In this document: piece after piece, positions 15,134 to 23,950 of the stretch
Layout: the number at the start of each line of letters is the position of its first letter
Numbering within the stretch: position 1 is the stretch's first letter
Source: Paenibacillus sp. EZ-K15
Lineage (GTDB): Bacteria > Bacillota > Bacilli > Paenibacillales > Paenibacillaceae
NCBI RefSeq assembly: GCF_002573715.1
Contig: NZ_PDHM01000017.1
Span: forward strand, 372,001 to 436,000
DNA length: 64,000 nucleotides
Direction of reading: 5' to 3'
Program-made: the position numbers and the translations under genes
The notes under the pieces: generated by a model
The model's input: the letters and a program-made list of their open reading frames with translations, nothing else
Told to the model about the DNA's origin: nothing
The model's database searches: none

Positions 15134-16921
15134 TCATTCTCTCCAAATCTGCTTGAAATCCAGCCATCCCAGATTATTGATGACAACCCCTTTATAAGAA
15201 GGATCCAAGCTTGCGTAAAATCTCGTGTGAGTCAAGAATGATACATGCGCTTCCTCCCGAAGCCTCTCTTCAATATGCGATAAAATACTCAAACGCTCCT
15301 CATACCATTCGCTGGCAAGCGCATCATCTATGCATTCTTTCACCCAATGATGCAGCGAAGGATCCATGAACTCTTTAACTACGCTTCCCTTCTGCACGTA
15401 GTTCTCGATTAAACATACTTCTTCACCTGGAAGAACAAGGCCGTGCAAGATACAATCCATGCTGTGCATTACATCCAGTTGGTGTAAGGTATCCATCCTC
15501 TCCTCTCGGATGATCAATGGAATCCCGATGGAAGCGCATTGATTCTGAACCCATTCGGCGTCTTTAATATGCTTAGCGAGCGTAGCCATCGTAATGGGAG
15601 AGCCGTCATAACCCGACTGTTTCAGCAGTGACTTTGCGAGTTCGGGATCATATCGGTCTTTACGGTAAGGCGCTTGCTCATCCATGATGAAGCCTTTGGC
15701 TGGGTAAAGCCGATTGTCGCCAAGTTCACGAATCATCTCCATTCGGTTCAGAATCAGGCTGAATGCCCGGCGAAAATCGATGGACTGATAGGGCCCCGGT
15801 TTTTTCATATTCCATGTAATCAACGTCGTGCAGCCTTCAGAAGATTCGATGACATCAACAGCATGTTTCTCACCGTTATGATCGATATGCGCCGGATCCC
15901 GTAGCAGCCGCTCCCAGCTGACCTCGCAATGCTCCGCATCTTCCGGCATCAAGATAATGTGGATGTTGTCCAAATGCGGCCGCCCATGATAATAATGGGG
16001 GTTAGCATGAATGGTCAGCCGATCATCGGTCCATTCCTCTACCCGAAAGGGTCCCGTTCCGACAGGCTGCTTCCAGAACTGTTCTTCATGGACGCTTGCC
16101 AAATGTTTAGGCACGATGGACATGCATGTGGAGCTAAGAAAACGGATAAAAATTCGATTCGGCTTGTTTAGAATAAAACGAACCTCACGAGGGGACACCA
16201 CCTCTACCCGTTGCAGTTCACGCACGATCCAAGCATTACGTTTATCCCGTCCCAGGCGCTCTACCGTGAATTTCACGTCCTCCGCCGATAATTCTTTACC
16301 GTCATGGAACCGTATTCCTTTACGCAGATGAAAAGTCCAGATCGTTCCATCCTCGTTGCTCCTCCAATAATGCGCAATAACCGGGAGGTATTGATCGTTT
16401 GCATTATCGTATATCACCAACCGGTCAAATATCTGCTGGACCATGTGCGCTTGAAAACTGTAGTAGCATTCGGCAGGATCCAACGTTTCAATCAGGCGGT
16501 AAACCGGAAGACGCAGCGAATCCCTTGCTTCTTCTTCCCCTTCGTTCATTTCCTTGCTAAAGCCAAAATGCCCGTTCATCCATTCCACGTAAGAATCGTT
16601 GGTGTGCATACCCTGACCATAGGTACGCAGCAGTTCGAAGGCTTGCTTATATTCCCCTTTTATCGCGAGCTGCTGCCCTGCCTCCTGTAGCAGATTTGCT
16701 TGATCGGCCAGAAAGGTAAGCTTGGAACGGATTCCGCGCCCACGTCCCGCCTTCCATATAATCCAACCCTTCTCTTCCAGCTTGCGTATAACGAGCTTGG
16801 CATTCCGCGTTGTGCAATACAGCGTATCGGCAATCTGCTCAAGTGTCACTTCCGTAGCTGTATTCGCTGGAGCGTTAACAGCAAGCTTTTGGTGCAGCAT
16901 AAAGAATTGTTCGTGCAGCAT
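15134..16921 (-). CDS. SgrR-type regulator: wHTH fused to peptide/solute-binding domain
   Basis: This is a 595-residue protein. Residues about 1-110 form a winged HTH (VTLEQIADTLYCTTRNAKLVIRKLEEKGWI, then AGRGRGIRSKLTF). Residues about 140-595 are a family-5 extracellular-solute-binding fold (RLIETLDPAECYYSFQAHMVQQIFDRL; WTFHLRKGIRFHDGKELSAEDVKFTVERL; PVGTGPFRVEEW). There is no signal peptide or lipobox, so it is cytosolic and uses the binding domain as a sensor, as in SgrR of enterobacteria. The ligand is unknown, and no transporter adjoins it. Start ATG follows GGGGGAGCGG. Confidence 0.82.
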   Translation of the reverse strand: MLHEQFFMLHQKLAVNAPANTATEVTLEQIADTLYCTTRNAKLVIRKLEEKGWIIWKAGRGRGIRSKLTFLADQANLLQEAGQQLAIKGEYKQAFELLRTYGQGMHTNDSYVEWMNGHFGFSKEMNEGEEEARDSLRLPVYRLIETLDPAECYYSFQAHMVQQIFDRLVIYDNANDQYLPVIAHYWRSNEDGTIWTFHLRKGIRFHDGKELSAEDVKFTVERLGRDKRNAWIVRELQRVEVVSPREVRFILNKPNRIFIRFLSSTCMSIVPKHLASVHEEQFWKQPVGTGPFRVEEWTDDRLTIHANPHYYHGRPHLDNIHIILMPEDAEHCEVSWERLLRDPAHIDHNGEKHAVDVIESSEGCTTLITWNMKKPGPYQSIDFRRAFSLILNRMEMIRELGDNRLYPAKGFIMDEQAPYRKDRYDPELAKSLLKQSGYDGSPITMATLAKHIKDAEWVQNQCASIGIPLIIREERMDTLHQLDVMHSMDCILHGLVLPGEEVCLIENYVQKGSVVKEFMDPSLHHWVKECIDDALASEWYEERLSILSHIEERLREEAHVSFLTHTRFYASLDPSYKGVVINNLGWLDFKQIWRE

Positions 16922-17037
16922 TGCAATCCGCTCCCCCTGGTAAAATCTATACGCTTTATTCTACTTGGAGATCATTTCGAGCGCGAGTACCTTTTCGGTA
17001 AAAATCCATTATATTCGAAAAATAACAAAGGCATTCA

Positions 17038-18321
17038 TCATTCACAGGTTTGAATGATAAGCTCTACCGCTTCCTGCAGAGTCAGTGTAAGCTCTGTGCC
17101 CTCGGTCATTTTCTTCAATCGAAGGACGCCTGCCGCCGCTTCATCTTCACCAATCAGAATGGCATAAGGGATGCTTTCAGCTGAAGCGGAAGCTAATGTT
17201 TTTTTCAATTTGCGCCGGTTGCTCGCCAATCGGGTATGAATCCCGCGATTCCGGAGTGCCGCTGCTGCCGTCAACCCTTCCGGGACAGTTTCTCCTATCG
17301 GGATAACGATAACGAGCGGCTTGTTCGTTTCAATCGACCGGTTCCGGATCATCTCCATGATGGATTCCATGCCAAACGAAAGCCCCACCGTAGGATAGGC
17401 AATATCCTCACGTCCAACGAGCTGCCCGATAATCGCATCATATCTGCCGCCACCGCCCAAGCTTGAACGGAAATCGTGCGATGCATCAAAAATTTCGTAT
17501 ACGGTTCCCGTGTAAAATGACAAACCTCTTGATAGAAACGGATCAAATACGCAGATGTCTTGCAACCCGACGCGCTGCAGCATATTTTGCAGGATCTGTA
17601 CTTCTCTGGCGCCGCGCTCGTTGCCCACGTTGTATTTGATTGTTATCTGCTCAAATGTCGGCTCCTTGAAATCAACAAAATCCAGAATTTGACGACAAAT
17701 CTCCGGAGCGAGTACCTTGCCCGCAAGCTCTTGCCGAACCCCCTCCTTGCCAATCTTATCGAGCTTATCCAGCGTCAGCATGACGGATGGTTTCATCTCT
17801 TCCGGTACGCCCATAGCGCCAAGAACTTCACCCAGAAAGCTTCGATTGTTCCACCTGAGAATGATCGGAATGTCAAGTCTCCGAAACACTTCGGCTGCAA
17901 GCTGCATTAGCTCAACTTCCGCTTCTGGTCCCGAGATCCCCACCACATCAACGTCGCACTGCAGAAACTCCCGCAATCTTCCCCGTTTGACGGGGCCATC
18001 CCGGAATACCTTCCCCATCTCATAACGCTTGAATGGCTGGCTGATGGCGGGATTCAGCGCGATCACCTTAGCGAATGGAATCGTCAGATCGTACCGGAGC
18101 CCCAGACGTCGCGTGCCTTGATCCGTCAGCTGGTACATTTCCTTCAGAATTTCTTCCCCTCCTGCGTATTTTGAAGACAACAGGTCCGATTCATTCAGAA
18201 TGGTTGTCTCCATTTCAGCATAGTCATAACATTCAAACACTTCACGCAGCGTCGATTGCACCTTTCTTCGGACCGCCTGCTCTTGGCCAAAATAATCATA
18301 CGTTCCTTTTACGTTCTGCAT
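17038..18321 (-). CDS. hisS: histidine--tRNA ligase
   Basis: This 427-residue class II synthetase charges tRNA(His). Motif 1 lies near the N-terminus. Motif 2 appears as RYEMGKVFRDGPVKRGRLREFLQCDVDVVG (about 99-128). The HisA-type histidine motif is LSRGLSFYTGTVYEIF (about 265-280), and motif 3 has GGGGRYDAIIGQLVG (about 292-306). The C-terminal anticodon-binding domain (IPIGETVPEGLTAAAALRNRGI to the end) is present, so it is a synthetase and not the truncated regulator HisZ. The GPVKRGRxREF loop differs from the RPERPQKGRxREFHQ form of the usual bacterial HisS, which suggests a second, divergent copy. The RBS is AAAGGATGAG. Expression is probably controlled by the attenuator upstream. Confidence 0.88.
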   Translation of the reverse strand: MQNVKGTYDYFGQEQAVRRKVQSTLREVFECYDYAEMETTILNESDLLSSKYAGGEEILKEMYQLTDQGTRRLGLRYDLTIPFAKVIALNPAISQPFKRYEMGKVFRDGPVKRGRLREFLQCDVDVVGISGPEAEVELMQLAAEVFRRLDIPIILRWNNRSFLGEVLGAMGVPEEMKPSVMLTLDKLDKIGKEGVRQELAGKVLAPEICRQILDFVDFKEPTFEQITIKYNVGNERGAREVQILQNMLQRVGLQDICVFDPFLSRGLSFYTGTVYEIFDASHDFRSSLGGGGRYDAIIGQLVGREDIAYPTVGLSFGMESIMEMIRNRSIETNKPLVIVIPIGETVPEGLTAAAALRNRGIHTRLASNRRKLKKTLASASAESIPYAILIGEDEAAAGVLRLKKMTEGTELTLTLQEAVELIIQTCE

Positions 18322-18351
18322 CGCTACTCATCCTTTCGTTCTAATGAAAAT

Positions 18352-18456
18352 AAAAAACGCGCCGGACCTCATGGTCCCGCGCGCTGGATATGCGGCAGGG
18401 AGGCCAACGCGAACAGCGTTAGCCCACCCTGTAGAATGACAGGCGTGCTAACGCTG
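18352..18456 (-). promoter_or_regulatory. ribosome-mediated transcription attenuator of hisS
   Basis: On the minus strand, the end of the His leader peptide overlaps segment 1 CAGCGTTAGC (18456-18447). It pairs perfectly with segment 2 GCTAACGCTG (18423-18414), with an inner CCTGT/ACAGG helix. Segment 2 can instead pair with segment 3: GGCTAACGC (18424-18416) with GCGTTGGCC (18410-18402), extended by CAGGG/CCCTG. Segment 3 CGCGTTGG (18411-18404) can also pair with CCAGCGCG (18387-18380). That pairing would break the left arm of the terminator hairpin CGCGC-G-GGACC/GGTCC-G-GCGCG (18383-18358), which is followed by TTTTTT (18357-18352). The set fits a switch in which stalling at His codons favours readthrough. 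Confidence 0.72.
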
Positions 18457-18495
18457 CTTGTGATGATGAAGTTGATTGAATTTAATGTTTATCAT
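18448..18495 (-). CDS. His leader peptide, MINIKFNQLHHHKQR
   Basis: This 15-codon frame has ATG 18495-18493 and an AAGGGGA site 8 nt upstream (18503-18509). It carries three consecutive His codons (CAT-CAT-CAC) at positions 10-12 and ends TAG inside segment 1 of the attenuator. The position of the His codons just before the first hairpin arm is what a ribosome-stalling sensor of charged tRNA(His) needs. Translation has not been shown. Confidence 0.7.
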   Translation of the reverse strand: MINIKFNQLHHHKQR

Positions 18496-18518
18496 ATTTG
18501 TATCCCCTTCACCTTTTT

Positions 18519-18545
18519 TAGCCAGTGATTAAAGCCAGTGATTAA
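18519..18545 (-). repeat. 13-bp direct duplication in the hisS leader
   Basis: TTAATCACTGGCT occurs twice in tandem on the minus strand just downstream of the predicted transcription start and upstream of the leader-peptide RBS. Its role is unknown. It may be a slippage duplication or part of a 5' structure. Confidence 0.55.
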
Positions 18546-18550
18546 GGGGG

Positions 18551-18579
18551 ATTATAGCGCAATCCATTTATTAATTCAA
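18551..18579 (-). promoter_or_regulatory. promoter of hisS
   Basis: The minus strand has -35 TTGAAT (18579-18574), a 17-bp spacer and -10 TATAAT (18556-18551). The start site is predicted near 18544. This places about 220 nt of leader before the ATG, starting just before the duplicated 13-mer. The promoter lies just beyond the katE stop codon. Confidence 0.75.
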
Positions 18580-18592
18580 GGGCAATCCATTC

Positions 18593-20662
18593 TTAGATGG
18601 TGCGCGACCAATGGCGATGCGCCGCGATCGCCTCAATGAAGGCTTCGCCAAACGGCTTCAGATCCTCATTCTCCTGAGCAACAACGATCCCTTCGCCGCT
18701 GGATGAAGGAAGTAAATTAGCCCCTTCGGCGATGGCTGCGATCGGTTTGAAATGCTGATACGCTTCCTTGACGAAATCCAGCACCTTCTGCTCCGCCAGG
18801 AGCTCCGATACACTTAACGCGCCGCCTGCGACAAGCACCGCATCGAACAAGACTGAATCCGCCCCCAGCAGCGAATGGTTCACTTCCAATTCCGCGCCGG
18901 CCTTGCCTTGAATGACGCCAAGCTTCGCGCTAACCACTTCGGTGATGATGCCGGCTTGCTGCAGCTGCGTAAGCACAAACGGGAGTTCGTCCGTGAATCC
19001 GTTGCCTGCCAGCACCGCCACTTTACGGGTTAACGGGAGCTTCACGGTATTCATCATGCTCAGTGCCGGAGAAGACTCGCTGGAAGCGGAGCCGCTGGTT
19101 TGCGGAGGTATGGTTCCAATGCCCTCCGAAATCCGTGTGGCAAGTCCGCTATCGACGTTGGCGAACAAGTCGACGACTTGCTGGCGAATTTCCTTTCGCT
19201 GCACTTTACCAAGCTCGAACTGGAATGCGGCTACGATATGCTGCTTCTCGACCTCAGACATGCTGTTCCAGAACAGGGCTGCTTGACTGAAATGATCCTT
19301 AAAGCTGTCACTGCGTGCCTGCACCTTACGCCCTTCCACCTTCTCGGTGTAATGCTCGTAACCGCCGCGCTTCACCGGAACCGGCTTCGGCGTGTTGCCG
19401 GCAATACCGTTCTTATGATAGCTGACCGGTCCCTTATTGATGGTCATGCGGTGCATCCCGTCACGCTGATTGTTATGAACCGGTGCGATCGGTCGGTTGA
19501 TCGGAATTTCGTGGAAATTGGGTCCGCCGAGCCGTGAAAGCTGGGTGTCAGTATACGAGAATAAACGGCCTTGCAGAAGCGGATCGTTGGTAAAATCGAT
19601 TCCCGGTACGACATGTCCCGGATGGAATGCAATCTGTTCCGTCTCCGCAAAGTAATTATCCGTATTACGATTGAGCGTCATCTTACCGATGATTTTGACG
19701 GGAATGAGTTCTTCAGGCCAAATCTTGGTCGGATCAAGGATATCAAAACCAAAATTGAATTCCTCATCCTCCCGAATCATTTGAACGCCAAACTCAAATT
19801 CCGGATAATTCCCTGATTCGATCGCGTCCCACAGATCGCGGCGGTTAAAGTCAGGATCCTTGCCTGCCAGCTTCTGCGTTTCATCCCATACGAGGGAATG
19901 CGTGCCGAGCACGGGCTTCCAGTGAAACTTCACGAAATGCGCTTTCCCTTCTTCGTTCACGAAACGGAAGGTATGGACGCCGAAGCCCTCCATCATTCGG
20001 AAGCTTCGCGGAAGCGAGCGGTCGGACATCGCCCACATAATCATGTGCGCGCTTTCCGAATTGTTTGCGAAAAAATCCCAGAACGTATCATGGGCGGATT
20101 GCGCCTGTGGAATCTCGTTATGAGGCTCAGGTTTAACAGCGTGAATAAAATCAGGAAACTTCATGGCATCCTGTATGAAAAAGACCGGCATATTGTTGCC
20201 AACCAGATCATAATTCCCTTCTTCCGTATAAAACTTGGTTGCGAAACCGCGTACGTCCCTGACCGTGTCGGCAGATCCCCTGGAGCCCGCAACCGTGGAG
20301 AAACGGACAAACACCGGGGTGACGACGGAAGGGTCCTGCAGAAATTTGGCTTTTGTATAATCTTTCATGGATTCATATAGCTGAAAATAACCGTGAGCCC
20401 CAAAACCGCGGGCATGCACGATCCGTTCCGGAATCCGCTCATGATCGAAATGCGTCATCTTCTCTCTGAAATGGAAGTCCTCCATCAGGGTCGGACCGCG
20501 CTCGCCCGCTTTAAGCGAATGTTCATCCTCAGAGACCTTAAGTCCCTGATTGGTTGTCAGTTCCTTAGCGTCATTGTCTACCGTGAATTGTTCCAGCTGT
20601 TGGTCCTTGCTCGTCTTGTTGTAGCTGCTGTTAGCATTCGAATTGGCGTTTGAATTATCCAT
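18593..20662 (-). CDS. katE: large-subunit catalase (HPII/KatE type)
   Basis: This is a 689-residue monofunctional haem catalase of the large-subunit clade. ATG at 20662 follows CAGGAGGTTCCGACAA; an upstream ATG at 20716 has no RBS. After a polar Asn-rich N-terminus, the core has the catalytic His region [19 protein letters not shown], the Asn region in [13 protein letters not shown] and [12 protein letters not shown], and the proximal Tyr region [14 protein letters not shown]. The extra C-terminal DJ-1/PfpI-like domain (residues about 540-689, [17 protein letters not shown] onward) defines this clade. It decomposes hydrogen peroxide in the cytosol. There is no clear terminator before the hisS promoter. 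Confidence 0.94.
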   Translation of the reverse strand: MDNSNANSNANSSYNKTSKDQQLEQFTVDNDAKELTTNQGLKVSEDEHSLKAGERGPTLMEDFHFREKMTHFDHERIPERIVHARGFGAHGYFQLYESMKDYTKAKFLQDPSVVTPVFVRFSTVAGSRGSADTVRDVRGFATKFYTEEGNYDLVGNNMPVFFIQDAMKFPDFIHAVKPEPHNEIPQAQSAHDTFWDFFANNSESAHMIMWAMSDRSLPRSFRMMEGFGVHTFRFVNEEGKAHFVKFHWKPVLGTHSLVWDETQKLAGKDPDFNRRDLWDAIESGNYPEFEFGVQMIREDEEFNFGFDILDPTKIWPEELIPVKIIGKMTLNRNTDNYFAETEQIAFHPGHVVPGIDFTNDPLLQGRLFSYTDTQLSRLGGPNFHEIPINRPIAPVHNNQRDGMHRMTINKGPVSYHKNGIAGNTPKPVPVKRGGYEHYTEKVEGRKVQARSDSFKDHFSQAALFWNSMSEVEKQHIVAAFQFELGKVQRKEIRQQVVDLFANVDSGLATRISEGIGTIPPQTSGSASSESSPALSMMNTVKLPLTRKVAVLAGNGFTDELPFVLTQLQQAGIITEVVSAKLGVIQGKAGAELEVNHSLLGADSVLFDAVLVAGGALSVSELLAEQKVLDFVKEAYQHFKPIAAIAEGANLLPSSSGEGIVVAQENEDLKPFGEAFIEAIAAHRHWSRTI

Positions 20663-20854
20663 TTGTCGGAACCTCCTGGTATGTAGGTAGTAGATGAGTG
20701 TCTGACGAAGTTGCACTTGGTAATAGATCCGCTTGCGAACCCGAAATGTAATTACCCTGCAAAATGGAATACGAATCCAGTTTCAAACATCCTTCATGAA
20801 AAGCTCATCTAAACCGTTCGATTGGGTTTTCGCGCCTGCATCTCCTGTCTCCAG

Positions 20855-20887
20855 CAAAAAAACAGCCCCCTTCCTAGAGGTGGTCTG
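20855..20887 (-). terminator. possible terminator of the MocR gene
   Basis: On the minus strand CAGACCACCT and AAGGGGGCTG form an imperfect stem around CTAGG, followed directly by a run of seven T. The T-run is convincing; the stem has three mismatches. Confidence 0.4.
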
Positions 20888-20900
20888 CTCTGATTGTACT

Positions 20901-22382
20901 TCAACGATTTTCCAAACATATGCTGCGATTTTGCACATAACACACCCGTTCCGATATCTCGATGAGACGACGTATCCCTTCTTCCAGCTGAATCTCGCTG
21001 ATATACGAATAACTCAGCCTGATCCACGAATCCATCTGATCCAGCGGGTCGCATATACGCCCCGGCACAAAAGCTACGGATTCCGCCAGGCATTGCTGCA
21101 GCAACGCATCCACGTTGATATTCTCCGGCAGCCGTATCCACAGATTCAAGCCGCCGCCGGGGCTGTTCCATCGCCATTCTGTAGGCTCAAGCAGCTTCTC
21201 CATCCTCGCTTTACGAAGCTCCAGCGCAATCCGCAGCTTGGCCACATGCTCCTGAAGTCTGCTCGAGAAGAAATAATGCTGGAAAATCTTTTGCGTCAGC
21301 AGCGGGGTCCCGTTGTCCGACAGCGCCTTGATCGGAAGGATGACATTCATCAGTTCCGGACGGGCAGCCAGGACCGATATCCGCAAGCCGGGGGCCACAT
21401 ATTTGCTGAAGCTTCGAATGTGAATAACATAACCTTCGGTGTCGTAGTAAAAAAACGGCAGCGGCGGCGGATCTCCAAAATAAATGTCGTGATACACCTC
21501 ATCCTCCACCAGAATGCACTGATATCGCTCCGCCAGTTCAACCAGCGCCTTGCGCTGTGTGATCGGCACCGTATATCCCGTCGGATTCTGAAACGTTGGG
21601 TTCATATAGAACAGCTTCGGTTTCTCCGCTCGCATAAGACCTTCAATTCGTTCAAGATCGTACCCTTCCGGTGTAATCTCAATTGGAAGCAGTTTGACAT
21701 TTTGCTGCACAAAAACATCGATCGCCGGACTATACGTCGGCCGTTCGATCAACACACAGTCTCCGCTTTTGACGAGCGAACGCGAGATCAAGTCGATCGC
21801 TTGCTGGGATCCCGTTGTAATGAGCAGCTCTTCCGGATGGACCGTTATGCCTTGTTTGTCCATAAAATAACGAGCCATCTCCTCGCGCAGCTCCAGATCT
21901 CCGGACACGGAAGAATACGTGCTTAATACCTTCGGATACATGTCAAACACTTGTTTCACGTGATTGGACAAGAATGCATTTGGCAGCAGCCCAGGATCAA
22001 TCAGCGCTTCCGACATCTGGTATTCGACCTGATGCCTGTGAATGTCGGACAAGCGACTGCGATTGACATACATCGATTTGGCCTGATATGCCCATCGCGG
22101 GCTGGATGTATGGGATTCCAATAATGCGTCTTCCGTCTTACCCGCTACGAAGTACCCTGATTTATATTTTACTTCCACGATCCCGTCCTCAAGCAGCTGC
22201 TGATAAGCCTTCAGCACCGTTAATCGGTGAACATTCAAACGCTCGGCCATCGCCCTCACGGACGGGATTTTGTCAGTCTCCTTCCACTCTCCCCGAGCAA
22301 TTCCTTCCAGTATCGTGTCATAGACCGACTGCTGTAATGTTCGCTTACCTTTATTTTTGTCGTCCAGCGTTGATAATTCCAT
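20901..22382 (-). CDS. MocR/PdxR-type GntR regulator with aminotransferase domain
   Basis: This 493-residue protein starts at ATG 22382 behind GGGGAGGAG. The N-terminal GntR winged HTH covers about 10-75 (QQSVYDTILEGIARGEWKETDKIPSVRAMAERLNVHRLTVLKAYQQL). A long linker leads to a fold-type I aminotransferase domain (about 120-490). This has the PLP motifs SGDLELREEMARYF, NPTFQNPTGY and the lysine motif SFSKYVAPGLRIS. Such proteins use PLP and an amino compound to switch DNA binding. It is divergent from an EamA permease gene, with two 10-bp direct repeats between them, so that permease is the probable target. Confidence 0.88.
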   Translation of the reverse strand: MELSTLDDKNKGKRTLQQSVYDTILEGIARGEWKETDKIPSVRAMAERLNVHRLTVLKAYQQLLEDGIVEVKYKSGYFVAGKTEDALLESHTSSPRWAYQAKSMYVNRSRLSDIHRHQVEYQMSEALIDPGLLPNAFLSNHVKQVFDMYPKVLSTYSSVSGDLELREEMARYFMDKQGITVHPEELLITTGSQQAIDLISRSLVKSGDCVLIERPTYSPAIDVFVQQNVKLLPIEITPEGYDLERIEGLMRAEKPKLFYMNPTFQNPTGYTVPITQRKALVELAERYQCILVEDEVYHDIYFGDPPPLPFFYYDTEGYVIHIRSFSKYVAPGLRISVLAARPELMNVILPIKALSDNGTPLLTQKIFQHYFFSSRLQEHVAKLRIALELRKARMEKLLEPTEWRWNSPGGGLNLWIRLPENINVDALLQQCLAESVAFVPGRICDPLDQMDSWIRLSYSYISEIQLEEGIRRLIEISERVCYVQNRSICLENR

Positions 22383-22410
22383 CTGCTCCTCCCCAATCCA
22401 CATAAATCAC

Positions 22411-22440
22411 ATCTGTTCTACGAACCGCCAATCTGTTCTA
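22411..22440. promoter_or_regulatory. direct-repeat operator for the MocR regulator
   Basis: ATCTGTTCTA occurs identically at 22411-22420 and 22431-22440. The 20-bp period places both copies on one face of the helix. MocR-family proteins are known to bind direct repeats. The second copy sits where the -35 of the permease promoter would be (-10 candidate TATAGT at 22453-22458), which suggests activation. Assignment to the adjacent regulator is inferred. Confidence 0.6.
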
Positions 22441-22479
22441 TCAACTACCTATTATAGTATAGAAAAAGGAGGATGCTAC

Positions 22480-23394
22480 ATGATTATTTTTAACTACTTG
22501 CTTATGTGCGCCATATTCAGCACGACGTTTCTCGCTATCAAGATTGGCGTTGAAGCAGGACTGCCGCCGTTTCTCTCAGCGGGACTTCGATTTCTTCTGG
22601 CGGGCGCCTTCATCTTCCTATGGATGATATTGCAGCGGAAGGCAAAACCGAGCCTTCTCTTGCGAAAGGAATTCCTTCTAATCGGGATGACCAGCACATT
22701 CTTGACGTTTGCAACGCTGTATTGGGCCGAGCAGCACGTGTCCTCAGGGATCGCCGCCATCCTATCGGCAACAGGCCCCATGATGATTCTGATGATCCAA
22801 TCGGTCGTGATGCGGAAGAATGCCCGGCGCAGTGATTATTGGGGGTGCGCGGTCGGTTTTGCGGGGGTATGTTTGCTCATTATGCCCGAGTTAGCGATGG
22901 GGAGCGATCTCATCTGGATTCTGAGCTGTATCGCAATTCTTATAGGCGAAATCGGTTATAGTGTGGGCTCCCTAGCTACCCGGAAATTGTCCTTTGACAT
23001 GCCGAATGTCTCACCGATTACGATCAATGCGGTGCAGATGATGTATGGCGGCGCAGCCCTATTGCTGTTATCCCTGTTCAGTGAACAGGTACAATGGAAT
23101 GGTATTCTAACTTTGCCAGCCATCGGATCTGTCTTGTATTTGACGATGGTTGGCTCGATGCTGGGCCATAGTCTGTATGCCTGGCTGCTAAAAGCAACGA
23201 ATGCCTTTTTCCCGTCCACCTGGCTCTTTGTCTCTCCAATCATCGCGTTGGGACTGGGCGCATTTCTGTACGACGAAGCGATTTCTTCCTATTCCATCAT
23301 TGGCAGCATGCTCATCATCGGCGGGATTCTGATCGTGAATCTGCCTGAGCTTCGAGCACGCCGGATCGCGCGCCGTGTGGCTTCAAGCACTTGA
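22480..23394 (+). CDS. EamA/DMT-family permease
   Basis: This 304-residue membrane protein has about ten transmembrane helices in two EamA repeats. ATG at 22480 has an ideal AAAGGAGG site; the longer frame upstream overlaps the operator and is rejected. The first repeat starts FNYLLMCAIFSTTFLAIKIGVEAGLPPFLSAGLRFLLAGAF and includes RFLLAG and TALYWAEQHVSSGIAAIL-like family features. The second ends LIIGGILIVNLPE. These drug/metabolite transporters export amino acids or metabolites. The divergent MocR gene suggests an amino-compound substrate. Confidence 0.85.
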   Translation: MIIFNYLLMCAIFSTTFLAIKIGVEAGLPPFLSAGLRFLLAGAFIFLWMILQRKAKPSLLLRKEFLLIGMTSTFLTFATLYWAEQHVSSGIAAILSATGPMMILMIQSVVMRKNARRSDYWGCAVGFAGVCLLIMPELAMGSDLIWILSCIAILIGEIGYSVGSLATRKLSFDMPNVSPITINAVQMMYGGAALLLLSLFSEQVQWNGILTLPAIGSVLYLTMVGSMLGHSLYAWLLKATNAFFPSTWLFVSPIIALGLGAFLYDEAISSYSIIGSMLIIGGILIVNLPELRARRIARRVASST

Positions 23395-23437
23395 TATCGA
23401 ACCTGCAAGGTTCCAAGCATTAACACAAAAAATTTAA

Positions 23438-23479
23438 AACGGCTGCAACTCGTAAACCTCATCACGAGTAGCAGCCGTT
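23438..23479. terminator. bidirectional intrinsic terminator
   Basis: AACGGCTGC-A-ACTCGT pairs with ACGAGT-A-GCAGCCGTT. It lies between the converging permease and gcvH genes, with AT-rich flanks on both sides. Confidence 0.8.
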
Positions 23480-23511
23480 ATGTTTCATTATTCAAGGTTA
23501 TGATTCAATAC

Positions 23512-23901
23512 TTAATCCACTTTGGCACGATATGCCTCTGAGGTGAGCAGCTTTCCGAGTGCTTCCTCCAGGTCACCTTCCACCTCAACCTCAATGATCC
23601 ATCCGCCTTCGTACGGCTCTCCGTTCACAAGCTCCGGCTGATCTTCCAGGGAAGTATTCACTTTCGTGATGGTACCGGATACAGGGGAATACAGTTCCGA
23701 TACGGTTTTGACCGACTCAATGGTACCGATGCTGTCACCTGCGGCAACGACAGCGCCCGCCTCGGGGAGTTCTACGAATACGATATCGCCCAGCTGGCAT
23801 TGCGCATGATCAGAAATACCGACGCGCACCACATTTCCATCTACCTTCAACGCCCACTCATGATCGTCGCTGTACACCAAATTCTCTCTGATTTCACTCA
23901 T
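23512..23901 (-). CDS. gcvH: glycine cleavage system H protein
   Basis: This 129-residue lipoyl carrier of the glycine cleavage complex shuttles the aminomethyl group from the P protein to the T and L proteins. The lipoylation lysine is Lys65 in GTIESVKTVSELYSPVSG. The N-terminal VYSDDHEWALKVDGNVVRVGIS and C-terminal YEGGWIIEVEVE match the family, and the length is normal. It is transcribed away from gcvT-gcvPA-gcvPB under its own tandem glycine riboswitch, so glycine is expected to induce both arms. Confidence 0.96.
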   Translation of the reverse strand: MSEIRENLVYSDDHEWALKVDGNVVRVGISDHAQCQLGDIVFVELPEAGAVVAAGDSIGTIESVKTVSELYSPVSGTITKVNTSLEDQPELVNGEPYEGGWIIEVEVEGDLEEALGKLLTSEAYRAKVD

Positions 23902-23950
23902 TACGGATACTCCTCTTTTCTTAAAGAAATGAAATTAAGGTGAATAAATG

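Noticed and set aside
18322-18592. Classical T-box riboswitch upstream of hisS (AGGGTGG stretch plus terminator)
   Set aside because: Only about 100 nt separate the start site from this stretch, and they hold a translatable His-rich frame instead of Stem I with a specifier loop. The AGGGTGG is followed by GCTAACGC and not NACCGCG, and it is explained by the hairpin pairings.
20733-21926. Long plus-strand open frame (397 codons) opposite the MocR gene
   Set aside because: It is antisense to a well-supported gene, lacks an RBS, and its basic, Arg/His/Gln-rich composition is typical of a reverse-complement shadow.
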